From the NCBI GenBank assembly GCA_944393255.1, contig CALXZP010000054.1:1-51464 (forward strand): DNA of 51,464 nucleotides, given 5' to 3'. Source of the DNA: an uncultured Clostridia bacterium. GTDB taxonomy: Bacteria > Bacillota > Clostridia > UBA1381. The notes beneath the pieces are model-generated. The model was not told where the DNA came from and did no database searches. It saw only the letters and a program-made list of their open reading frames with translations. This document shows positions 44,367 to 51,464 of this stretch, piece after piece. Positions within the stretch are counted from its first letter, which is position 1. The number at the start of each line of letters is the position of its first letter. A program made the position numbers and the translations under genes.

Positions 44367-47300
44367 ATGCCGGTAGAGATAATAACAGGTCGGATAGGCT
44401 CGGGAAAAACGGAATACTGCATAAGAGGCATAAGGGAGCTGCATGCCGCAGAGCCGGAGGCGCGGTGCGTCATGCTTGTGCCGTCGCACTATTCGCATGA
44501 GACGGAAAAGCTGCTGATAGACGAGTTCGGCGGAACGGGTCTCAACAATATCGAGGTAACGTCCTTTGAAAAGCTTGCGCGGATCGTCATGGACGGCACC
44601 GAGCGGTATCTGGCGGCGCCGGGCAAACAGGCGCTTGTCTGCCGCGCTGTCGGGATGTGTATCGAGGAGCTGGAAAAGCGCAGAAGCGAGTTTGACAGCA
44701 GGCTCATTGCGGCTGTCAGGAAGCCGGGTTTTCTGGATATCGCATCGTCGCTGATAAGCGAGCTGAGGAGGTATATGGTACAGACTGATAAGCTTAAGGC
44801 CAACGCCTCCGATATGGAAAACGGAACACTCAGGCAAAAGCTTGAAATAACGGCGCTCATAGCGGAAAACTATGAAAAGCTCATGAGCGGTACGGATTAC
44901 GCGGACAGCGACGAGGATCTTCTGCGCGTTGCCGGAACGGTCGGAGAGATATATGACGTTAACACGCATATATGGATAGATAAATTTGATGAATTTCTGC
45001 CGCAGCAGACCGAGGTGGTGCGCGCACTGATAGACATGGGGCTTGATATAAGGATCACCTTTGATATATGCGGCAATTATGAGGACACGTATTACGGTAC
45101 GCTTTCAGCGATAGAAAAGCTGCGCGAATACGCCCCGGAAACTAAGCTGACCCGTCTTGAAGGGGGGATGAAGCATCTTGCGTCAAGACCTGACCTGAGG
45201 TTTCTGTTTGAAACGTGGTTCGACAGGGACGTTTATACGGGCAGGGTCGAAAACGCCGAGGTGTTCGAGGCAAGGGATGCGTATTCCGAGATCGAGCATA
45301 TAGCCTGCCGTATCATAGACCTTGTAAGGGAGGATAAATACCGTTTCCGCGATATGGCGGTCATATGCGGCGACCGTGACGGCTGTTCGCATATAATAAA
45401 GGCTGTGTTCGATGAATACGATATACCGTATTATTCCGATGAAACGGTATCTATCGCGGATCACCCGATAGCGATGCAGATACTGTCACTGTTTGATATA
45501 ATCGAGCACGACTGGGACTATGCGTCAATGTTCGAATATCTGAGGGCGGGCTTCGTATATACAAAGGAGAACAGCGGAGGACGTGTGAGATACAGGCGCA
45601 TACCGGACGGCGACATAGACGAGCTTGAAAATTACGTGTTAAAATACGGGATAAGAGGCAGGAGCAGATGGAGCAGGTCATGGAACGAGGCTCATAAGGC
45701 TATAATAGACGAGGCCTTTGGGCGCGGCTCCGATGAGGCGCGGGCTGAGGATGAGCAGGCGGAAAGGCTGAGGAATATTGTAGCCGAGCCGATACTCCGT
45801 TACTGCATGGCCGTAAAGGAGGCGCGTACCGTAAGCGGCCACTGCCGTGCGCTGTACGATTTTATCGACAGCATAAACCTGTACGGCGGACTGAGGGCGG
45901 AGTTTCTCGGCATGGCTGTGAATATGGCTTCCGCCGACGCGCAGAGGTTCGGTCAGATATGGAATCTTATCCTTGACGTGCTCGATCAGCTCAATACAGC
46001 GCTCGGCGAAACGGAAACGGACAGGGACGGATTTTTCGGGTATATGCGCGCGGCGATGACGAAGTGCGAGATACGGACGATCCCGTCCGGGGTGGACAGG
46101 GTATTTATAGGCTCGGCGGAAAAAAGTCAGTCCGCGAATGTAAAGGTGCTGTTCGCGGCGGGGGCGGTCACCGGAACGTTCCCTTCGGATAGCGGTATCG
46201 AAGGCTTTCTGTCGAATTCGGACAGGGAGTATCTTGAGAGCGTGGACATAAAGCTTGCTCCCACGACCGTGAGGACGTCGGAAAAAAAGTATCATCAAGT
46301 GTATAAGGCGCTTAGCACCGTAACCGACAGGCTTTGCGTAAGCTATACGGTGCAGACTGCGGAGGGGAGATCATGCAGAGCGTCCCAAACGGTGCTCGAT
46401 ATATGTGCAAAGCTGAAAGGGATAAGGCGATATACCGATTCGGAGCTGAAAGAGGAAGAGGATCACAGGATGTATATATCCACTCCGAAAGCCACGCTTC
46501 ATAAGCTGCTCATACATTCAAAGGCGCATCCGCTTTGGAAGCACGTAAGCGACTGGTTTTACGAGCACGGCGAATGGCGCGGCAGAATGTTTGCGGTGAG
46601 CGATACGAAAAAGAGCTTTGCGGAGCGTGAGATACGCTTGTCTCCGAAGCTGGCGGAGCAGATGTATGAGGGGCGTGTGATGTACAGTCCTACGCGGCTG
46701 GACGCATACGCTAAATGCCCGTTCGGATATTTTATGAAATACGGGCTAAGAGCCAGACCGCGCGAGGAATGGGAGCTGAGCGCGGCGGATACCGGAACAT
46801 ATGCGCACGAGCTCATACGCCGTCTGTTTGATGCCGTGGAGGCCGACCCGGAGCTTGACTGGGACAGCATGACCGATACGCAGTGCGCGGACATAATAGA
46901 CGGCGCTGTTGCTGAGAGCAGTGAAAGGCTGCTCGGCTCAGGCATGGCGGACAAAGAGCGTACCGCAAGCATTCTCAGACGTACGGGCGAGGCGGCAAAG
47001 GAAGCGGCAAAGGCTGTGCGCAGGAGCATAGCGGCGGGTTCGTTCAAGACAGAGGAATATGAAATGAGCTTTGAAACGGCGCTTTCGGAAACGGCGGGCA
47101 TAAAGGGAACGATAGACAGGCTCGATGTGTGCCGTCATGACGGACGGACGGAATACAGGATAATAGATTATAAGACGGGGAAAAAGGACTTCAAGCTCAC
47201 GGAGATATATAACGGTCTGTCCATGCAGCCGGTCATATACGCTGTAGCGGTATGTATGCTGAATAAGGATGCGGAGATATCCGGCACATATTACAGCATG

Positions 47301-47762
47301 GTGCGCAACGATCTTGCGGTGCTCGAAACAAGGAACGGTCCGGGACAGATAGCTAAAAAGCTGAAAGAGAATACGCGTATGAGCGGAGCCACATTCGTGG
47401 ATGTGGACGAGGACGGCAATATAGACGAAGCCTCTCTCGAAAGGATAGAAGCCGCAGAGAACCGGGAAGGGATTTTTTTCAAGACAGATAAGAACGGGGA
47501 AGCGGCGATAGGCGGAAATCTGCGGAGTATGGCCGCGGGACGCAGACTGATGGAAATAACGCGCGAAAGGATAATCGAGACCGACGGGAGGATACGCAGC
47601 GGCGACATAGCGATATATCCGGCGGTCACCGGGCATAACAGCACCGCGTGCAGCTACTGCGAATACGCGGCGGCATGCCGGTTTGACAAGCCTGTCAAAT
47701 GCGGGCGCGAAATAAGCGGAAAAGACGAGGATATATGGAAGATGATCGAGGAGGAAGAGTGA
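44367..47762 (+). CDS. addB: ATP-dependent helicase/deoxyribonuclease subunit B
   Basis: AddB is the partner of AddA in the Firmicutes equivalent of RecBCD, which resects double-strand breaks. The 1131-residue protein has GRIGSGKTEY near residue 9 (a helicase-like Walker A), a central inactive helicase fold, and a C-terminal RecB-like nuclease with IIDYKTGK. Four iron-sulphur cysteines are expected: one in YAKCPFGYF and three in CSYCEYAAACRF at the end, all present. Its stop overlaps the addA ATG by one base (TGATG), so translation is coupled. Confidence 0.95.
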   Translation: MPVEIITGRIGSGKTEYCIRGIRELHAAEPEARCVMLVPSHYSHETEKLLIDEFGGTGLNNIEVTSFEKLARIVMDGTERYLAAPGKQALVCRAVGMCIEELEKRRSEFDSRLIAAVRKPGFLDIASSLISELRRYMVQTDKLKANASDMENGTLRQKLEITALIAENYEKLMSGTDYADSDEDLLRVAGTVGEIYDVNTHIWIDKFDEFLPQQTEVVRALIDMGLDIRITFDICGNYEDTYYGTLSAIEKLREYAPETKLTRLEGGMKHLASRPDLRFLFETWFDRDVYTGRVENAEVFEARDAYSEIEHIACRIIDLVREDKYRFRDMAVICGDRDGCSHIIKAVFDEYDIPYYSDETVSIADHPIAMQILSLFDIIEHDWDYASMFEYLRAGFVYTKENSGGRVRYRRIPDGDIDELENYVLKYGIRGRSRWSRSWNEAHKAIIDEAFGRGSDEARAEDEQAERLRNIVAEPILRYCMAVKEARTVSGHCRALYDFIDSINLYGGLRAEFLGMAVNMASADAQRFGQIWNLILDVLDQLNTALGETETDRDGFFGYMRAAMTKCEIRTIPSGVDRVFIGSAEKSQSANVKVLFAAGAVTGTFPSDSGIEGFLSNSDREYLESVDIKLAPTTVRTSEKKYHQVYKALSTVTDRLCVSYTVQTAEGRSCRASQTVLDICAKLKGIRRYTDSELKEEEDHRMYISTPKATLHKLLIHSKAHPLWKHVSDWFYEHGEWRGRMFAVSDTKKSFAEREIRLSPKLAEQMYEGRVMYSPTRLDAYAKCPFGYFMKYGLRARPREEWELSAADTGTYAHELIRRLFDAVEADPELDWDSMTDTQCADIIDGAVAESSERLLGSGMADKERTASILRRTGEAAKEAAKAVRRSIAAGSFKTEEYEMSFETALSETAGIKGTIDRLDVCRHDGRTEYRIIDYKTGKKDFKLTEIYNGLSMQPVIYAVAVCMLNKDAEISGTYYSMVRNDLAVLETRNGPGQIAKKLKENTRMSGATFVDVDEDGNIDEASLERIEAAENREGIFFKTDKNGEAAIGGNLRSMAAGRRLMEITRERIIETDGRIRSGDIAIYPAVTGHNSTACSYCEYAAACRFDKPVKCGREISGKDEDIWKMIEEEE

Positions 47763-50700
47763 TGGGCTGGACTGGCGAGCAGCTTAAGGCTATAAACGAC
47801 GACACGGGCGGCGGCAATATACTTGTTTCCGCTGCGGCCGGCTCCGGCAAGACTGCGGTGCTGGTCGAACGCGTGCTGAGGAAAATACTGACGGGCGCGG
47901 CGTCGGTGGACAGGCTTCTTGTTGTTACCTTCACAGAGGCTGCCGCGGCTGAGATGCGGGAGAAGATAATAAACAGGCTCATAAAGGAGCTTGAAAATAC
48001 CGAGAGGAGCGCGGCTGAGCTGCGTATGCTCAAGGAACAGATACATCTTGCCGAGACTGCGGATATAATGACGATCGACGCTTTCTGCAACAGGGTGGTG
48101 CGGAATAATTTCCATGTGCTCGGTACCGATCCGAACGCGTCTGTAGCCGATCAGTCGATGGCGGATATGCTTCGCGCCGATGCGGTCAAGAATGTGTTTT
48201 CAAGGCTTTACCGCACGGGGGACGAGGAGGAGCGGCGGCGGTTTGCGCGGCTTACGGAGGCTTATTCCTCCGACAGAAACGACGATGGGCTTATCGGGAT
48301 AATATACTCGGTATATAACTTTATATCATCGTTTGCAGATCCGGAAGCATGGCTGGAAGAAGCGGCGGCGGTGTACCGCCGTCCGGTGAGCGAGCTGCCG
48401 TATGTACGGTATATGAAGGATATGTCGCGGCGCGCGGCGGAGAGCTGTGTAAAAGCCGCCGCTGAATTTACTGATGAAGCATCCTCTGAGCAGGCTGTAT
48501 TGTTTGCCCGTTCCCTTTCGGAAGCGGCGGAAGCGTTTTTGGAGGACGATACGTGGGACGGTATATACAAAGCGTATACCGAAAGGATAAAAAAGAGCAG
48601 AAAAAAGAACGCGCCCGTGCCAGTGACCGAAACGGAGCCGGACGGGAGCATACCGAAGCAGGAACGAGATAGGCTAATATATATCCGGGATGCATTCAAG
48701 ACCGGGGCGGCGCAGGGAGTGACCGTACCGTTCGGTAAGATAGAGGAGCAATGCGACTGCGAACGGCTTGCGGCGGAAGCGGAGGACATAGTTTGGATAG
48801 TCAGGGAGTTCATGAAGGAGTTCAAGCGTATAAAGGAGTCGCGGTCACTTTGCGAGTTCAGCGATATAGAACATCTGACCTATGAGCTGTTCAGCCGTCA
48901 TGAGGATATCTGCGGGCAGTACCGGGATAAATATGATGAGATACTTATAGACGAGTACCAGGATACGAACGGGCTTCAGGATTCGATCTTCCGTCTGATA
49001 TCAAAAAACAATATATTCATGGTCGGCGACCTTAAGCAGAGCATATACCGGTTCAGAGGCGGCGATCCGTATATATTCAAAAGCAAAAGCGAGCTTTACG
49101 GCGGCGGCGTTACGGAGGATACAAAAATAACTCTGTCGCAGAACTTCCGAAGCCGCATGGAGATACTCGACAGTGTAAACGATGTTTTCGGATGTATAAT
49201 GTCTGACGAGGCGGGAGACGTTGATTACAGGGGCAGCGAGAGGATAGTCCGTGAAAAGGAGCGTGACTATTATCCGGAGGAAGGCTCGGGAGCAAGCTCG
49301 GAGCTGCATTGTATACTGGTTGAACAGTCGTCCGGCGCGGATAAAGGCGAGGAGGAAATAAGGCTTGCCGCCGAGAAAATAAGCGGGCTTCTGCGCTCCG
49401 GCATACCGGTGTACGATAAGGATACCGGCGAGTGCAGACCTATACGGAAAAAGGATATCGTCATACTGGAAAACTCGGTAAAGGGCAACGGTGATTCCAT
49501 AGTAAGAAAGCTCGGCGAATACGGTGTAGATGCATATGTTGAAAACGAGATGTTTTTTGACAGGCGCGAAATAAAGATAATGCTTGCTCTGCTGTCTGTG
49601 ATAAACAATTTCAGGCAGGACGTTCCGCTTATAAGCGTTATGCGGTCGCCGATAGGCGGGTTCACTGACGACGAGCTTGCGAGGATAAGGCTGACGGCGC
49701 GGAGGGGCGAGTTTTCATATGCATTGGAGGCATATGCCGCGCACGGCGGGGCATATCTTATGCGCGGAGCATATCATTACCGTTCGGGCGCGCTAAGGTG
49801 CATAAGAAAGAAGCGTGTAAGCAGGCTGCGCGGAAAATGCCGGTCGTTCTGCGGCGATATACGCAGATGGCGCTCCTATGTGCGGAGCAAGTCCGTGGCG
49901 GCGCTTATATGGGCGGTATATGAAGAAACGTATTTCTACGATATGATGGGTGCGATAGAGCAGGGCGAGGAGGCGCAGCTCAATCTGCGTCTGCTGTATG
50001 AGCGCGCAAAGCAGTATGAGAGCGCAGGCTTTAAAGGACTGTTCAATTTTATAAAGTATATAAGCACTCTTGAAAACCGGGATAAGGATATAGCCGGAGC
50101 CGCGCCCGTCGGTGAAAATCACGACGTTGTGCGGATAATGACTATCCATAAGAGCAAGGGGCTGGAATTCCCGGTGGTGTTTCTGATAGGCGCGGGAAAG
50201 CAGTTCCCGGCGGGGCGCGACTCCGGTTTTTTGGCAATGCATAAGGATCTCATGCTGGGTCTGCCCTATATCTATTATGACGAGCATTATATGAAAAGCA
50301 ATATTATAAGGGATCTTATAAAGGAAGTCAATAAGCGCGAGCTGGCTTCGGAACGTATGAGGCTGCTGTATGTTGCGCTCACCCGTGCTAAGGAACGGCT
50401 GTTCGTGATAGTGAGCGAAAACGTCAGGGACGGCGTAACGGAGCGGGACAAGCAGGAACTGTGGGAGAGCATGCTGCTCGGCGGAAAAATGCCGCCTGCC
50501 GCGGCGCTTTCGGCAAAGGGCTTTTTCAGCTGGCTTTGTCCTGCGGCTTACAGCAGCAAGCGCACGTGGCGCGTGGAATTTCATACCGTAAACGCTGAAC
50601 ATAAGGAAGAATGGGAGCAGGAAGAGGAAATATTTTCCGAGAGCCGCGAGTTAAAGGCGGCAGTTTATGAGATACTTGATTATTCATATCCGTATACGGA

Positions 50701-51391
50701 AAGCAGCGTTGTTCCGTCGCGGACGTCGGTGACACAGCTCAAGGAGATGGCGATCGAGCGGGGCGAGATATACGAGCCTGACAGCCGCAGGGAGTCGGGA
50801 AGCGGAGACATAGCCGAGCTGATGTTCTCTCCGCTCCATGCAAAGCCGGCGTTCATGCGGGAAAAAGGCGATAAGCCTGCGAACGAGATAGGAACTCTCT
50901 ATCATCTTATAATGTCTCGTCTGGATATGGAGCTTGTGCGCAGAGAGGGAGCGGACAGCGTTGAAGCCGAGCTTGAACGTCTGGCTGACGGCGGCGTGAT
51001 CAGCAGGGATGATCTCAGGTATATAGACGCCGAAAAGCTAAAGCGGTTCACGGAAAGCGAGCTGTGCCGGCGTATGCTGTGTTCGGACGAGCTGAGGCGC
51101 GAAGCGCCGTTTCAGATAAATATACCCGTATCCGAATACGATCCGTCGCTCCAAAACAGCGCCGGCGATACGGTAATATTACAGGGTATAATAGACTGTT
51201 TCTTTATAGAAAAGGACGGGTATGTTCTTGTGGACTATAAAACGGACAGAATAGGCGCGGGAGGCGCGGCGCAGATACGTAAACGCTATGAAAAACAGCT
51301 TGAGCTGTATGAAAGGGCTATAGAAAGGCTGACAGGTAAAAAGGTAAAGGAGAAGCTGTTATACCTCTTTGACAGCGGAGAGACGGTGTGA
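47762..51391 (+). CDS. addA: ATP-dependent helicase/nuclease subunit A
   Basis: AddA is the motor and nuclease subunit of the AddAB complex. The 1209-residue protein has Walker A AAAGSGKTAVL, VVTFTEAAAAEM, DEYQDTN (motif II), VGDLKQSIYRFRG, TIHKSKGLEFPVVFL, and RLLYVALTRAKERLF (motif VI), followed by a RecB-like nuclease with VDYKTD. I use ATG 47762, which begins MGWTGEQLKAIN and overlaps the addB stop; an in-frame start at 47699 lies within addB. Confidence 0.96.
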   Translation: MGWTGEQLKAINDDTGGGNILVSAAAGSGKTAVLVERVLRKILTGAASVDRLLVVTFTEAAAAEMREKIINRLIKELENTERSAAELRMLKEQIHLAETADIMTIDAFCNRVVRNNFHVLGTDPNASVADQSMADMLRADAVKNVFSRLYRTGDEEERRRFARLTEAYSSDRNDDGLIGIIYSVYNFISSFADPEAWLEEAAAVYRRPVSELPYVRYMKDMSRRAAESCVKAAAEFTDEASSEQAVLFARSLSEAAEAFLEDDTWDGIYKAYTERIKKSRKKNAPVPVTETEPDGSIPKQERDRLIYIRDAFKTGAAQGVTVPFGKIEEQCDCERLAAEAEDIVWIVREFMKEFKRIKESRSLCEFSDIEHLTYELFSRHEDICGQYRDKYDEILIDEYQDTNGLQDSIFRLISKNNIFMVGDLKQSIYRFRGGDPYIFKSKSELYGGGVTEDTKITLSQNFRSRMEILDSVNDVFGCIMSDEAGDVDYRGSERIVREKERDYYPEEGSGASSELHCILVEQSSGADKGEEEIRLAAEKISGLLRSGIPVYDKDTGECRPIRKKDIVILENSVKGNGDSIVRKLGEYGVDAYVENEMFFDRREIKIMLALLSVINNFRQDVPLISVMRSPIGGFTDDELARIRLTARRGEFSYALEAYAAHGGAYLMRGAYHYRSGALRCIRKKRVSRLRGKCRSFCGDIRRWRSYVRSKSVAALIWAVYEETYFYDMMGAIEQGEEAQLNLRLLYERAKQYESAGFKGLFNFIKYISTLENRDKDIAGAAPVGENHDVVRIMTIHKSKGLEFPVVFLIGAGKQFPAGRDSGFLAMHKDLMLGLPYIYYDEHYMKSNIIRDLIKEVNKRELASERMRLLYVALTRAKERLFVIVSENVRDGVTERDKQELWESMLLGGKMPPAAALSAKGFFSWLCPAAYSSKRTWRVEFHTVNAEHKEEWEQEEEIFSESRELKAAVYEILDYSYPYTESSVVPSRTSVTQLKEMAIERGEIYEPDSRRESGSGDIAELMFSPLHAKPAFMREKGDKPANEIGTLYHLIMSRLDMELVRREGADSVEAELERLADGGVISRDDLRYIDAEKLKRFTESELCRRMLCSDELRREAPFQINIPVSEYDPSLQNSAGDTVILQGIIDCFFIEKDGYVLVDYKTDRIGAGGAAQIRKRYEKQLELYERAIERLTGKKVKEKLLYLFDSGETV

Positions 51392-51451
51392 GAGCGCGGC
51401 ATATGCCCGGCGCAGGGCATGGAAAAGTATATAATATACGAAAGGAGTACA

Positions 51452-51464
51452 ATGAATGGGAATA
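51452..51464 (+). CDS. start of an unidentified gene (cut by the window edge)
   Basis: AAAGGAG at 51441-51447 precedes two candidate ATGs, 51452 (4 nt spacing) and 51456 (8 nt spacing). Too few codons remain to identify the product. The 60 nt between addA and this start contain an ATGCCC/GGGCAT inverted repeat without a T run, so the gene may be in the addBA operon. Confidence 0.5.

Noticed and set aside
43254..44969. 571-codon minus-strand frame opposite the exonuclease and addB
   Set aside because: It is antisense to two well-supported genes; its length follows from the biased third positions of those genes, and it has no family features.
49793..50602. 269-codon minus-strand frame inside addA
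   Set aside because: It is a shadow of addA; the helicase motifs lie in the plus frame.

Overview
The window looks like a chromosomal segment of a low- to mid-GC, spore-forming member of the Clostridia (Firmicutes). The evidence is a zinc-type S14, an alpha/beta-type small acid-soluble spore protein (SASP), a group B-type [FeFe] hydrogenase, rubrerythrin, AddAB instead of RecBCD, a KOW protein between map and infA, strong AAGGAGG ribosome sites, and several secreted proteins carrying copper-amine-oxidase-like domains as seen in gut Clostridia. I cannot name a genus. No rRNA, tRNA, CRISPR array or insertion sequence was seen.

Layout. 1-3114 (+): the 3' end of a surface-type protein, a secreted lytic transglycosylase, and an Rpn-type PD-(D/E)XK nuclease gene enclosed by two nearly identical terminator hairpins. 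3178-4191 (-): galE. 4404-20838 (+): one long S10-spc-alpha ribosomal superoperon of 32 genes, rpsJ to rplQ, with secY, adk, map, a KOW protein, infA and rpoA embedded. It has a consensus promoter, a folded leader of about 340 nt containing an intrinsic terminator (attenuator), and a closing terminator. 20877-24409: rubrerythrin (+), a MATE exporter (-) and an unusual histidine-rich protein possibly related to metallo-beta-lactamases (+). 24499-27351 (-): a secreted SGNH/GDSL esterase and an unrecognised membrane-anchored protein. 27540-35259 (+): argC-argB-proS, then a tandem-duplicated D,D-carboxypeptidase-like protein and a RodA-type glycosyltransferase. 35372-41501 (-): a secreted CAP-domain protein, the SASP, and the operon cca-tyrosine recombinase-Asp23-recG. 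41577-51391 (+): the [FeFe] hydrogenase, then a DEDDh exonuclease-addB-addA operon. A new gene begins at the right edge.

How it fits together. The centre is housekeeping translation and transcription machinery. The flanks combine cell-wall work (transglycosylase, D,D-carboxypeptidase-like protein, RodA, CAP protein), oxidative and redox metabolism (rubrerythrin, hydrogenase), arginine synthesis, and DNA recombination (RecG, Xer-like recombinase, AddAB with a companion exonuclease). Thirteen promoters could be read by eye; all have a 17-nt spacer. I see no compelling new multi-gene system. The items most worth a second look are the attenuated rpsJ leader, the double S11 protein with damaged catalytic motifs, the nuclease gene between repeated terminators, the histidine-rich protein with tandem 25-mers upstream, the long palindrome over the rubrerythrin promoter and the exonuclease-AddBA operon.
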